DNA from: Sphingomonas nostoxanthinifaciens
Lineage (GTDB): Bacteria; Pseudomonadota; Alphaproteobacteria; Sphingomonadales; Sphingomonadaceae
NCBI RefSeq assembly: GCF_019930585.1
Contig: NZ_CP082839.1
Coordinates: 2,972,001-3,036,000, forward strand
Length of the DNA: 64,000 nucleotides
Direction: 5' to 3'
Both the position numbers and the translations under genes were made by a program. This document shows positions 1 to 8,523 of the stretch, piece after piece; positions within the stretch are counted from its first letter, which is position 1, and each line of letters starts with the position of its first letter. The notes under the pieces were generated by a model that did no database searches, was not told the origin of the DNA, and was given only the letters and a program-made list of their open reading frames with translations.

Positions 1-1242
1 CACATAGCCGAAGCCATAGAGGTTGTAGATGTAGCCGGCATCGTCACCCGCGGTGACCGTGCCGCCCTTATTCTTGTATTCGTTCACGAACTGCATCCAC
101 AGCCCGTAATTCTTGCGCCACGCCACCTCGTCCTCGGTGGTCCAGTCGAACCAGTAGGAGCCGTGGTTCGAGCGGCTGGGGCGGTAATAGTCCCACAGAG
201 CCGGCATTGTGTAGTCGTCGTGCCACCAGGCGCGCATGTTGCGCATCACGTCGCGGCTGGTCATGTAGGCGACGAAGGTCGGGTCGAGCACGAAGTGTCG
301 ATCGAGCAGGGTCTGCATCACCTCTTCCCACTTCGGGCTGCCCGGCGGCGCGGTCTGCGCCCACAGCCGGCCGGATTCACCGAACCGCATTTCCTCGTCA
401 TTGGCGATGAAGTCGTTCGGCCAGGCCTGAACCGTCTTGTCGGTGAACATCGCCTCGGGCAGCCCGTACCAATGCTCCATCGAGGTGAGGCCATGCGCGC
501 TGGTGGTCAGCACGTTGGCATATGCAACGCTCGGCTGGGCGTGATGCATCGCGGTCGGCAGGCCGATCTTCTTGGCCTCCTCGATCGCGGCGAACAGCAC
601 GTCCTCGGGCGCGCCGATGAACTTGATGCCGTCGGCGCCGCGCTTCTTCGCCTCGTCCACCGCAAGCCGTGCCTGCACGACGTCGTTCACCGGGGTCGTG
701 CGGATGCTCTGGAAGAAGGGATAGACGTCGATCCGCGGCGCGACGATCTCGTTGCGTGCGCTGCGCTGCTTGATGTCGACGAGCCACTCGATCGGCCGCG
801 CGCTGCCCACTTCGCGGACCGAGGTGATGCCGTTGATCATCCACAGCTTGAGGATGTAGTCGGACGGCACGCCCTGCGAATCGTCCAGCGTGTGCAGGTG
901 GACGTGGCTGTCGATGAAGCCCGGCAGGACGTAATAGCCGGTCAGATCCAGCTCGTAATCGCCCTTCGCGGCGCGCGCTTTGTCGTTGATCGCGTGCGGC
1001 GCGCCGATCGTGCGGATTTCGGCGATGCGGTCGCCCGACAACACGATATCGACCGGGCCTTGCGCAGGTGCGCCGGTGCCGTCGACATAAGTGACGTTGC
1101 GCAGGATGACGCGATTATAAGGACCGACGCCTTCGGTGCGGCGCGGAATGGGATCGGGCGTGGCCGCGGGCAACGCCCCCGGCACGATCGTGGCAAGTGT
1201 CAGCGCAAGCGCCGCCGTGGAGCGCAACAGCTTTCCGACCAT
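1..1242 (-). CDS. Secreted amidohydrolase, 3' end beyond the window
   Basis: Metal-dependent hydrolase of the amidohydrolase superfamily (imidazolonepropionase-like branch), probably periplasmic; the substrate cannot be told. The frame is open for 414 codons and leaves the window at base 1, so the C-terminus is missing. A signal peptide covers about residues 1-26. The metal site is visible: HVH at 113-115 (context GFIDSHVHLH), a candidate bridging lysine K207 (GIKFIG), H233/H234 (AMHHAQ), H257 (SMEHWYG) and the aspartate pair in TAGDDAG near residue 402. The ATG at 1242-1240 starts just after a short AT-rich stretch. It is divergent from a second amidohydrolase at 1306, and a perfect palindrome lies between them. 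Family assignment is firm; specificity is open. Confidence 0.88.
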   Translation of the reverse strand, partial: MVGKLLRSTAALALTLATIVPGALPAATPDPIPRRTEGVGPYNRVILRNVTYVDGTGAPAQGPVDIVLSGDRIAEIRTIGAPHAINDKARAAKGDYELDLTGYYVLPGFIDSHVHLHTLDDSQGVPSDYILKLWMINGITSVREVGSARPIEWLVDIKQRSARNEIVAPRIDVYPFFQSIRTTPVNDVVQARLAVDEAKKRGADGIKFIGAPEDVLFAAIEEAKKIGLPTAMHHAQPSVAYANVLTTSAHGLTSMEHWYGLPEAMFTDKTVQAWPNDFIANDEEMRFGESGRLWAQTAPPGSPKWEEVMQTLLDRHFVLDPTFVAYMTSRDVMRNMRAWWHDDYTMPALWDYYRPSRSNHGSYWFDWTTEDEVAWRKNYGLWMQFVNEYKNKGGTVTAGDDAGYIYNLYGFGYV

Positions 1243-1265
1243 ATATTCCCCCTTATTCTTGCAGG

Positions 1266-1275
1266 TCGTATACGA
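1266..1275. promoter_or_regulatory. Perfect 10-bp palindrome TCGTATACGA in a divergent promoter region
   Basis: TCGTATACGA is its own reverse complement and sits in the 63-bp gap between two divergent amidohydrolase genes, followed at 1277-1282 by an extra half site ATACGA. The same core recurs at 9653-9662 and 35039-35048, each time just upstream of a secreted hydrolase. A GTATAC core is typical of operators bound by some GntR-family (FCD-type) repressors, so an operator is the best reading; no such regulator is encoded in the window. Confidence 0.5.
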
Positions 1276-1305
1276 AATACGAATCGGGGGAGGCAAGCGT
1301 TAACC

Positions 1306-2790
1306 ATGCGTGTCAAGCAAGTCGGGACGTTGTTTTCGTGCGCTCTGTTGAGCGTGTGCGGCACCGCCCGCGCCGCTGCCCCCGCCCCACGCCTCACCAT
1401 TGCCAACGTCACCGTGATCGACGGCACCGGCGCCGCGCCGCAGCCCAACATGAGCGTGACGGTCGAGAATGGCCGCATCGTCTCGATCGGGCGCACCGCC
1501 GGCCGCCCGGCCAAAAGCGCGCGCGTGATCGACGGCACCGGGCGCTTTCTGCTGCCCGGCTTCATCGACAGCAATGCGCACCTGACCGTCTACGGCCAGC
1601 CATCGCGCCGCGACACCTCCGCCAAATATGGCGACCGTAACGAGGAACTGGCGCTGGAAGTGGCGCAACGCTCGCTGAAGGCGGGCGTCACCACCCTGAT
1701 CGACAGCTACGGCGTGCTGCCGCCGTCGATCGTCGTGCGCGACAAGATCAATCGCGGCGAACTGACCGGATCGCGCCTGCTGCTCGCGGGCAACATCCTC
1801 GGCTGGGGCGGCACATTCTCGCTCACCTTCTCGCTCACCAAGCCCAGCGACCTGTCGGTCTTCCAGGAGAAATGGAACGACCTGATGACGCAGGGCATGG
1901 GCGAGGAGATCATGGACATGACGCCCGACGAGCTGCGCGTCGCGATGGACCATTATCTCGACAAGGGTGTCGACGTCGTCAAATATGGCGGCACCAGCCA
2001 CTTCCTGCGCCCGTCGCTGATCGGCTTCTCGCCCGCGCAGCAGGCGGTGATTGTCGAGGAGGCGCACAAGCGCCACGTCCCCGTCCAGACCCACGCCACC
2101 AGCCCCGAGGGGCTGCGGCTGGCGGTGGAGGCCGGGATCGACCTGATCCAGCATCCCGAGCTCAACAGCCGCGACCTGCCCGATCCGCTGGTGAAGGAGA
2201 TCGTCGATCGCGGCACATTGTGCGGGATGCGATCGAACCTGTTCACCGGCGACGTCCGCACGGCGCACCTCGCGCGTCGCGCCGCCGCCGAGGCCGCCAT
2301 CACGAAGATGGGGCCGCCCGAGACCGACGCCGAGAAATGGCGGCGCTACGACATGGTCGAGGAGATGGACGACATCCAGTATCGCAACGCGAAGAAGCTG
2401 ATCGCCGCCGGCTGCCGCGTCACCCCCGCCACCGACAGCTATCTGGGCGACGCCCCCGAATTCCGCCGCGTGCCCAAGACCGACGAGGCTGAGCCCGGCA
2501 TGGGCACGATCCGCGCAATCGAGGGCTTGGTCGAGCTCGGCATGACGCCGATGCAGGCGATCGTCGCCGCGACGAAGAACGGCGCCGCCTCGGCCTATCG
2601 CTCGCAGGATCTGGGCACGGTCGAGCCGGGCAAGATCGCCGATCTCGTCCTGATCGACGCCGATCCGCTGGCCGACATCCGCAACATCGAGAAGGTCGAT
2701 GCGGTGATCGCGCAGGGCCGCACGGTCGATCTCGCCGCTCTGCCCGAACACCCCCTCTTCTACCGCAAGCCCGCAGGAGCCGCGCAATGA
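1306..2790 (+). CDS. Secreted amidohydrolase with altered first metal ligand
   Basis: Amidohydrolase superfamily protein of 494 residues with an N-terminal signal peptide (about 1-24) and the usual N-terminal beta-sandwich start (NVTVIDGTGAAP). K226 (VVKYGG), H263 (QTHATS), H283 (IQHPE) and D377 (PATDSY) occupy normal metal-ligand positions. The HxH motif after strand 1 reads NAH (residues 90-92, GFIDSNAHL), so the first histidine is asparagine. This suggests a one-metal or altered site. The ATG at 1306 was chosen because the upstream part of the open frame runs antisense to the neighbouring amidohydrolase and a signal peptide begins here. The stop overlaps the next gene by 4 bp. Substrate unknown; dipeptides or N-acyl compounds are guesses. 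Confidence 0.88.
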   Translation: MRVKQVGTLFSCALLSVCGTARAAAPAPRLTIANVTVIDGTGAAPQPNMSVTVENGRIVSIGRTAGRPAKSARVIDGTGRFLLPGFIDSNAHLTVYGQPSRRDTSAKYGDRNEELALEVAQRSLKAGVTTLIDSYGVLPPSIVVRDKINRGELTGSRLLLAGNILGWGGTFSLTFSLTKPSDLSVFQEKWNDLMTQGMGEEIMDMTPDELRVAMDHYLDKGVDVVKYGGTSHFLRPSLIGFSPAQQAVIVEEAHKRHVPVQTHATSPEGLRLAVEAGIDLIQHPELNSRDLPDPLVKEIVDRGTLCGMRSNLFTGDVRTAHLARRAAAEAAITKMGPPETDAEKWRRYDMVEEMDDIQYRNAKKLIAAGCRVTPATDSYLGDAPEFRRVPKTDEAEPGMGTIRAIEGLVELGMTPMQAIVAATKNGAASAYRSQDLGTVEPGKIADLVLIDADPLADIRNIEKVDAVIAQGRTVDLAALPEHPLFYRKPAGAAQ

Positions 2791-3236
2791 TCGGCCTCGT
2801 CCCCGTCATCGCAGTCTCCGCCGCACTCGCCGCGCCCACGGCGGCACAGGAGAAAGCGGCGATCGCGCAGGTGATCGCCGACATGGAGGCGGCGTGGAAC
2901 CGCGCGGACTTTCGCGGCTACATGGCGGGCTTCCAGAATCCGGGCGTGATGTTCGTCTCCAACGGCCGCATCCAGCGCGACTGGCAGGGCACGCTCGACC
3001 ATTATATCCGCGATTATGGCGGCGATCCCGCGCGGCGCGGCACGCTCCACTTCCGCGACCTGCAGATCGACCTGCTCGCCCCCGATGCGGCGCTGCTGGT
3101 GAGCCATTATCACCTCGAACGGCCCGATCATCCGCAGGAAGGCGTCAACACCCGCCTGTTCCGCAAGATCGATGGCCGCTGGGTGATCGCGATGAACCAT
3201 GTCTCCAGCTACGAGATGCACGTTCCCGCGAAGTGA
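2787..3236 (+). CDS. Exported NTF2-like (DUF4440/SnoaL-type) protein
   Basis: A 149-residue protein with a short signal peptide (about 1-20, ending near TAAQ) followed by one cystatin-like alpha+beta fold. The opening helix with EAAWNRADFRGYMAGF, the middle GTLDHYIRDY and the C-terminal strand RKIDGRWVIAMNHVSSYE are typical of DUF4440/SnoaL-like NTF2 proteins. Such domains are often small-molecule binding pockets or weak hydratases, and no catalytic residue can be assigned. The start ATG overlaps the stop of the amidohydrolase (ATGA), so the two are very probably translated together and may act on the same periplasmic substrate. Function is otherwise unknown. Confidence 0.75.
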   Translation: MIGLVPVIAVSAALAAPTAAQEKAAIAQVIADMEAAWNRADFRGYMAGFQNPGVMFVSNGRIQRDWQGTLDHYIRDYGGDPARRGTLHFRDLQIDLLAPDAALLVSHYHLERPDHPQEGVNTRLFRKIDGRWVIAMNHVSSYEMHVPAK

Positions 3237-3260
3237 CGATGCAGCGGCCAAGGAGTTGAG

Positions 3261-3746
3261 ATGATCGAGCGCCTGATCGTGGACGGCCTTGTGATGGGCC
3301 TGTGCGCGACGTTCCTGATGGACCTGTGGGCGTGGTTCGTCGCTGCGCTGCCAGGGCAGGCCGCGGTCAACTGGGCGCCGGTCGGGCGCTGGGTGTGCCA
3401 TCTGCGTAACGGCCGCTTCGCCCACGACAATATCGGCACCGCGTCGGCATACGCGCACGAAAGCATGATCGGCTGGCTGTTCCATTATGCGGTCGGGCTG
3501 GCCTACGGCGTGATCTTCGCACTGCTCGCGGGCGAGGGCTGGCTCCGGCATCCCTCCTTCCTGCCGGCATGGCTGTTTGGCATCGTCACGGTCGGCGCGG
3601 GCTGGTTCATCCTCCAGCCGGCGCTTGGCCTAGGCTGGGCGGCGGGCAAGCGCCCCAACCGCTGGCAGATCCGCCTGCTCAACCTCGCCGGCCATACCGT
3701 CTTCGCGCTTGGCCTCTACGGTGGCGCGCTGCTGCTCCAGTCCTGA
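3261..3746 (+). CDS. DUF2938 family membrane protein
   Basis: A 161-residue integral membrane protein with about four hydrophobic segments (roughly 5-30, 72-92, 98-122 and 138-160). The motifs HESMIGWLFHYAVG, PAWLFGIVTVGAGWFI and GLGWAAGKRPNR match the DUF2938 family as I know it. No function is established for this family. It lies 24 bp after the NTF2-like gene on the same strand, so it may be the third gene of the amidohydrolase operon. An imperfect hairpin follows the stop, separating it from the PEP-CTERM gene. Confidence 0.7.
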   Translation: MIERLIVDGLVMGLCATFLMDLWAWFVAALPGQAAVNWAPVGRWVCHLRNGRFAHDNIGTASAYAHESMIGWLFHYAVGLAYGVIFALLAGEGWLRHPSFLPAWLFGIVTVGAGWFILQPALGLGWAAGKRPNRWQIRLLNLAGHTVFALGLYGGALLLQS

Positions 3747-3757
3747 AAATGTAAACG

Positions 3758-3779
3758 CGCCGGGAATAAAAGTCCGGCG
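3758..3779 (+). terminator. Hairpin downstream of the DUF2938 gene
   Basis: Arms CGCCGG (3758-3763) and CCGGCG (3774-3779) enclose a 10-base A-rich loop, starting 12 bp after the DUF2938 stop. There is no T-tract, so it may be a weak terminator or a regulatory stem for the gene at 3863. Confidence 0.3.
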
Positions 3780-3862
3780 GCAGCGATCCTCTTGACGACC
3801 CCCCAGTCGCACGCGGCATCGCCATGTCTGCTGCTCCGGGGCATCGCAAAGGGAGAATTGCC

Positions 3863-4807
3863 ATGTCGCCTGATCGTGCTTCGCTGCGGACGCTCGCTTT
3901 GCCCGCCCTCGCCATGACGACCGCCTTCGCGGCGACCGCGGCCAGCGCCACCAACGAACAATATCAGGTGTATGCGCTGTCATGCAGCCCGTACATCGTC
4001 GGCGGCTGCGAGCAGCAGACGGTGACGACCGCGACCGCGGGCCTGAACATCGGCGGCGCCTTCGCCTCGGCCGGAGGGTTCGGCGGCGGCTTCGCGATGG
4101 CGTCGTCCGGGTTCGAGCCCGGCGCGCCCACGCTGCTGGAGGACGGCCTCTATCGTGAAGGCTCGATCGGCTACATGACCTATTCGTTCCAGGTGAAGGG
4201 CGCGCCCGATACGCTGGTGCCGCTGCACATGATCGGCAGCGTCTCGGTCAGCCCGATCCGCCTGACCAACGGCAGCGGCGTGGCGACGCTGGTCGATGGC
4301 GCGCCCGGCCCGGCGCCGTCCGACCAGTTCAGGATCGTCGGCTCGGCGACGCTTCAGGTTAGCGCCTCGGTGCTCACGCCCTACCCGGACAGCGGCGCGT
4401 CGGCATCGTTCGAGTCGATCTACGATCCGCGCGGCTACACCTATTGCAGCAATTGCGGGGGCGGCGGCGCCTCGTTCGACAAGACCGTGTGGGTCTATTC
4501 CAATTCGGACATCAACGTGACGCTCAACACGTCGACGTTGCTTGAATTCACGTCCTACGGCAGCGGCAATGGCACCACCGTGTTCGGCTCGGTCGAGGCC
4601 GAGACCGATCCGGTCTTCTCGATCGACGATCCGGCTTATTCCGCCTTCACCGTCGTCGGCGTGCCCACCGGCTCGCCCCCGCCCGGCGCGGGCGGCGGCA
4701 GCGGCAGCGTGCCCGAACCCGCCTCGTGGGCGATGATGCTCGCTGGCTTCGGCCTTGCCGGTTCCAGCATGCGGACGCGCAAGCGGCAGGCGGCGCTGGC
4801 TGCCTGA
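3863..4807 (+). CDS. PEPxxWA-CTERM sorting domain protein
   Basis: A 314-residue exported protein. A signal peptide (about 1-29, ending near ATAASA) is followed by a Gly/Ser-rich, beta-rich body. The C-terminus has the full sorting signal: VPEPASWAMMLAGFGLAG, then a basic end (RTRKRQ). This is the PEPxxWA-CTERM form common in Sphingomonadaceae and recognised by an exosortase, which is not in this window. Four cysteines in two pairs (CSPYIVGGC and CSNC) could form disulphides. The ATG at 3863 was preferred over one at 3824 because GGGAGA lies 6 bp upstream and the signal peptide then starts directly. The body of the protein is not recognised; surface or matrix localisation is inferred from the sorting tail. 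Confidence 0.82.
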   Translation: MSPDRASLRTLALPALAMTTAFAATAASATNEQYQVYALSCSPYIVGGCEQQTVTTATAGLNIGGAFASAGGFGGGFAMASSGFEPGAPTLLEDGLYREGSIGYMTYSFQVKGAPDTLVPLHMIGSVSVSPIRLTNGSGVATLVDGAPGPAPSDQFRIVGSATLQVSASVLTPYPDSGASASFESIYDPRGYTYCSNCGGGGASFDKTVWVYSNSDINVTLNTSTLLEFTSYGSGNGTTVFGSVEAETDPVFSIDDPAYSAFTVVGVPTGSPPPGAGGGSGSVPEPASWAMMLAGFGLAGSSMRTRKRQAALAA

Positions 4808-4811
4808 GCGA

Positions 4812-4840
4812 CGGGGCGGCGCCATGGAAGAGCCGCCCCG
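4812..4840. terminator. GC-rich hairpin, probable terminator
   Basis: Perfect 9-bp arms CGGGGCGGC (4812-4820) and GCCGCCCCG (4832-4840) around an 11-base loop, directly after the stop of the PEP-CTERM gene. No T-run follows, which is common for high-GC genomes. Confidence 0.5.
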
Positions 4841-4903
4841 CCCCACCTCCGGCGGCTCGATCGACTGGCGTCGAGCCGCAGATGATCCTGTTTGAACAAA
4901 GAA

Positions 4904-4922
4904 TTGCTCCAGGTTGGAGCAA
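4904..4922. promoter_or_regulatory. Short inverted repeat TTGCTCC-N5-GGAGCAA
   Basis: A perfect 7-bp inverted repeat with a 5-bp spacer, 62 bp upstream of the PEP-CTERM-like gene at 4984. Its position fits an operator or a leader stem. The rest of the 4808-4983 gap holds only the hairpin at 4812-4840. Confidence 0.35.
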
Positions 4923-4983
4923 GCGTGGGAGGTGGATGTCTATTCAGGTATAAGGGCCGCAAGACCGTAACGGGAGAGTCGCC

Positions 4984-5739
4984 ATGACGATCACACGGTA
5001 CTTGTTAGCGCTCTTATGGCCAGCTGCACTGGCGATCGCATCCCCGGCCGACGCCACAATCTACATCGTACAGATTACCGGCGGGGTCATTTCGACGATC
5101 GGCGACACGTCGACGATCGGAAAGATCGCGCTCAAGGATCCCGTCACATTGACGCTTCGGCTGGACGATGCGGTTCCGGGTGCGATGATCTCGGACACGT
5201 CGCTGTTCGGCGCGCCCTCGCCGTCCGGCTCGCTTCCGTCCATAACGCCGGTGACGGCGACGCTCACGATCAACGGCATCGCTTATTACACGATGACCAA
5301 CGCCCTGAGCGCGTACAGTAATTATGGCGGCGACATCTTCGCCGCAACGTCGGATCATGTGGTGATTCCCGGCACGTTCGATGGTCATATCGACACGATC
5401 GAGCTCGATACCGGAAACGAGATTTCCATGACTCCCGTCGCCAAGAGCGACAATTTCAGGGAAGAAGGCTCCTGGTATTTCGGGCCCTACAATACCGGTG
5501 ATCTCGAGCGGGAAACCGGGATCGGCGCGACTTCGGTTGGACCGGATTATGCGCTGACGATCGTCGAGTTCGGCTTTCACTATGTGACGGTCTATAAGGA
5601 GGGCGACCCGGTTCCACCGCTCGGGTCCGGCTCCGTCGCGGTCCCCGAAGCCTCGACCTGGATGATGACGATCCTCGGCCTTGGTGTCGCCGGATCGTCG
5701 CTGAGGGCTCGCGGGCAGCGGCGCGCGATCGCCGTCTGA
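4984..5739 (+). CDS. PEP-CTERM-like exported protein with variant motif
   Basis: A 251-residue protein with a signal peptide (about 1-25), a beta-rich body and a C-terminal sorting tail. The tail reads VPEASTWMMTILGLGVAG and then RARGQRR, so the PEPxxWA core is changed to PEASTW while the hydrophobic helix and basic end are kept. A GGGAGAG stretch lies 6 bp before the ATG, nearly identical to the leader of the first PEP-CTERM gene. Similar tail, leader and orientation suggest that the two are sorted by the same system, although the bodies do not look homologous. Function unknown. Confidence 0.75.
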   Translation: MTITRYLLALLWPAALAIASPADATIYIVQITGGVISTIGDTSTIGKIALKDPVTLTLRLDDAVPGAMISDTSLFGAPSPSGSLPSITPVTATLTINGIAYYTMTNALSAYSNYGGDIFAATSDHVVIPGTFDGHIDTIELDTGNEISMTPVAKSDNFREEGSWYFGPYNTGDLERETGIGATSVGPDYALTIVEFGFHYVTVYKEGDPVPPLGSGSVAVPEASTWMMTILGLGVAGSSLRARGQRRAIAV

Positions 5740-5831
5740 GGAGAAAAGACGCCGTCTTGCCAATAGGTTCTTGCCCGCGGGCCCGATAGTTCGATAGGCG
5801 CCGAAGCGCCCGCGCGGCGATCGGCAACTCA

Positions 5832-8465
5832 ATGCCGGCCGTTGCGTTCATTCGTGGGCGTAATGACATGGCCTTCGGCCGATGGGCGACAGGGAATCAC
5901 GTGGCAGAGTTTGATAAGGTCGATCTTACCAACTGCGATCGTGAGCCCATCCATCTTCTCGGCGCGATTCAGCCGGCCGGTTTCCTGATCGCCGTCAGCC
6001 GGGATTGGCTGATCGCACGCGTCTCCAAGAACATCCGCAATCTGCTGGGCTTCGATCCCGAGGATCTGATCGGCTCGCCGCTGGCGGATTATGTGCCGGC
6101 CAAGCTGCTGCACGATCTGCGCAACCGACTGTCCTATCTGTCGGAACCCGATATGGTCGAACGGCTGTTCGGCCGGCAGATCGGTGCGTCGGGCCAGTCA
6201 TACGACGTCGCGATCCATTATTCGGGCGGCCAGATCGTCATCGAGGCCGAGGCCGGCACGCCCGGCGACGAGGTGTCGATCTCGGTGCGCGCGATGATGT
6301 CGCGCCTCGACCGCACCAAGGATCTCGCCGCTTTCTATCGCGAGGGTGCGCGCCAGGTGCGTTCGTTGCTCGGCTACGACCGCGTCATGGTTTACAAGTT
6401 CGCGGCGAGCGGTGACGGCGAGGTCGTTGCCGAAGCGTGCAAGTCCGGCATCGGCAGCTTCATGGGGCTGCATTATCCCGCCAGCGACATCCCCCGGCAG
6501 GCCCGCGCGCTCTACAAGCGCAACCTCGTCCGCGTGATCCGCGACGTCGCGTCGGAGCCCGTCCCGATCGTCCCGCAGATCGACGCCGCGGGCAACCAGC
6601 TCGACCTGTCGCTGTCGATCCTGCGATCGGTGTCACCGATCCACATCGAATATCTCAAGAATATGGGCGTCGCCGCGTCGCTCTCGATCTCGATCATCGT
6701 CGACGACGAGCTGTGGGGTCTGTTCGCCTGTCACAATTATTCGCCGCGATCGCCGACGTTCGAGCGCCGCTCGGTCTGCGAACAGTTCGCCGAGATGTTC
6801 TCGATGCGCCTCGAATCGCGCGAACGGCGCCTGATCGTCGATTATGAGCGGCGCGCGCGCGACATCTCCGATCAGCTGCTGGGGGCGGTCGCGTCGGACG
6901 AGACATTGCTCAACGATCCCGACTGGCTTGGCGACATATTGACGGGCGCGATCCCGGCGACCGGCGTCGGCGTGTGGATCAACGGCAACTTCGCCTTTTC
7001 GGGCACCACGCCGCCGACCGAGGATTTCCGCCGGATCGTGCGCGCGCTCAACGGTCTGGCGGCGGGACGGGTCTTCACGACCGACCATATCGGCGGTTTG
7101 GTCGAGGATGCCGGCCATTTCGCCGACAAGGCGGCGGGGATGCTCGCCATCCCGATCTCGCGCAGCCCGCGCGATTACGTGATCCTGTTCCGCTCCGAGA
7201 TCAAACAATCGGTGCGGTGGGCGGGCGATCCGCACAAGCCGCTGGAATATGGCCCCAACGGCCCCCGGCTCAGCCCACGCGAGAGCTTTGCCGAGTGGCA
7301 GGAGAATGTGACCGGCCGTGCCGAGCCCTTCACCCTCTCGGAGGTCCGCGTCGCGGAAACGCTGCGCGCCACGTTGATCGAGGTGGTGCTGCGCTTGGCG
7401 GACGAGGCGGCGGCCGAGCGACGGCAGTCGACGGCGCGGCAGGAGATGCTGATCGCGGAACTCAACCACCGCGTTCGCAACATCCTCGGCGTGATCCGCG
7501 GATTGATCCGCCAGTCACAGCCCGACAGCCCGGAGGTGAAGGATTTCGTCCGGCTGGTCGACGGACGCATCCATGCCCTCGCGCGCGCGCACAACCAGAT
7601 CACCGATGATCATTGGGGGCCAGCGCCGCTCCAGGCGTTGATCGACGCCGAGGCGGCGGCGTTCGCGGCGACGCGCGAAAGCGCGATCATCTCCAGCGGC
7701 GAGCCGGTGCTGCTCAACCCGCAGGCATATTCGTCGATGGCGCTCGTCGTCCACGAGCTTGTGACGAACTCGACCAAATATGGCAGCCTGTCGGGCGACG
7801 GCGAGGTGCATATCGACTGGTCGCGCAACGCCAACGGCGATCTGACCATCGTCTGGCAGGAGGTCGGTGGCCCGCCGGTGACGCCGCCCAAGCGGAAGGG
7901 CTTCGGGACCACGATCGTCAACCGATCCGTCCCCTACGATCTCGGTGGGGAGGCCCGGATCGATTATGCGCCCGACGGGGTGCGGGCCGAATTCTGCATC
8001 CCGTCCCGGCACGTATCGGAACCTAAGAGTTTCGCCGGCCCCGAAATCCGCGTGGCGCGCCCGAGCATGTCCAGCCAGCAACCGATCGACCCGTCACATT
8101 TCGGGCAGAAATCGGTGCTGCTGGTCGAGGACAGTCTCATCATCGCGCTGGATGCCGAGGATATTCTGGAGCGCTTCGGCGCGTCGGTCGTGACGGCATC
8201 GACGCCCGAGGCGGCGCACGCCATTCTCGACCACCAGCGGGTCGATTATGCGATCCTCGACATCAACCTCGGCGACCAGACCAGCTTCGGCGTGGCGGAT
8301 CGCCTGAGGGAGCTTGGCGTCCCTTATTTCTTCGCCTCCGGCTATGGCGAACAGGCCAGCCTGCCGATGGACCATCGGTCCACTTCGGTCGTGCAGAAGC
8401 CGTACACGACCCACAATATCGCGCGCGGCATCGACGATCTGTTTCCGGAGGCGGTGCCCGACTGA
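5832..8465 (+). CDS. bphP: Bacteriophytochrome-HWE histidine kinase-receiver hybrid
   Basis: Red/far-red light sensor of up to 877 residues. Domains in order: PAS (about 30-130) with the biliverdin-attachment cysteine C35 in the canonical NCDREPIH context; GAF with PASDIP at 216-221 and the chromophore histidine H271; PHY with the tongue motif PRESF at 482-486; an HWE/HisKA_2 kinase with H546 (ELNHRVRN), the N-box HELVTNSTKYG and the W-x-E signature WQE at 675-677; and a receiver domain (760-870) with E766/D767 and phospho-acceptor D810. An ATG at 5868 would place the cysteine at residue 23, where classical phytochromes have it, so that start is equally plausible. HWE kinases often feed the PhyR/EcfG stress pathway; no partner is in the window. 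No haem oxygenase gene is adjacent. Confidence 0.93.
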   Translation: MPAVAFIRGRNDMAFGRWATGNHVAEFDKVDLTNCDREPIHLLGAIQPAGFLIAVSRDWLIARVSKNIRNLLGFDPEDLIGSPLADYVPAKLLHDLRNRLSYLSEPDMVERLFGRQIGASGQSYDVAIHYSGGQIVIEAEAGTPGDEVSISVRAMMSRLDRTKDLAAFYREGARQVRSLLGYDRVMVYKFAASGDGEVVAEACKSGIGSFMGLHYPASDIPRQARALYKRNLVRVIRDVASEPVPIVPQIDAAGNQLDLSLSILRSVSPIHIEYLKNMGVAASLSISIIVDDELWGLFACHNYSPRSPTFERRSVCEQFAEMFSMRLESRERRLIVDYERRARDISDQLLGAVASDETLLNDPDWLGDILTGAIPATGVGVWINGNFAFSGTTPPTEDFRRIVRALNGLAAGRVFTTDHIGGLVEDAGHFADKAAGMLAIPISRSPRDYVILFRSEIKQSVRWAGDPHKPLEYGPNGPRLSPRESFAEWQENVTGRAEPFTLSEVRVAETLRATLIEVVLRLADEAAAERRQSTARQEMLIAELNHRVRNILGVIRGLIRQSQPDSPEVKDFVRLVDGRIHALARAHNQITDDHWGPAPLQALIDAEAAAFAATRESAIISSGEPVLLNPQAYSSMALVVHELVTNSTKYGSLSGDGEVHIDWSRNANGDLTIVWQEVGGPPVTPPKRKGFGTTIVNRSVPYDLGGEARIDYAPDGVRAEFCIPSRHVSEPKSFAGPEIRVARPSMSSQQPIDPSHFGQKSVLLVEDSLIIALDAEDILERFGASVVTASTPEAAHAILDHQRVDYAILDINLGDQTSFGVADRLRELGVPYFFASGYGEQASLPMDHRSTSVVQKPYTTHNIARGIDDLFPEAVPD

Positions 8466-8523
8466 CGCGCCGCCGTGGGGCACCTTCCCCCAAGCGGCAC
8501 ATCTTCGTTACCGCGCCGGGCGC

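Noticed and set aside
163-1305. Long upstream extension of the amidohydrolase frame at 1306
   Set aside because: It runs antisense to the complete amidohydrolase reading frame at 1-1242, whose metal motifs are intact; the signal peptide starts at 1306.
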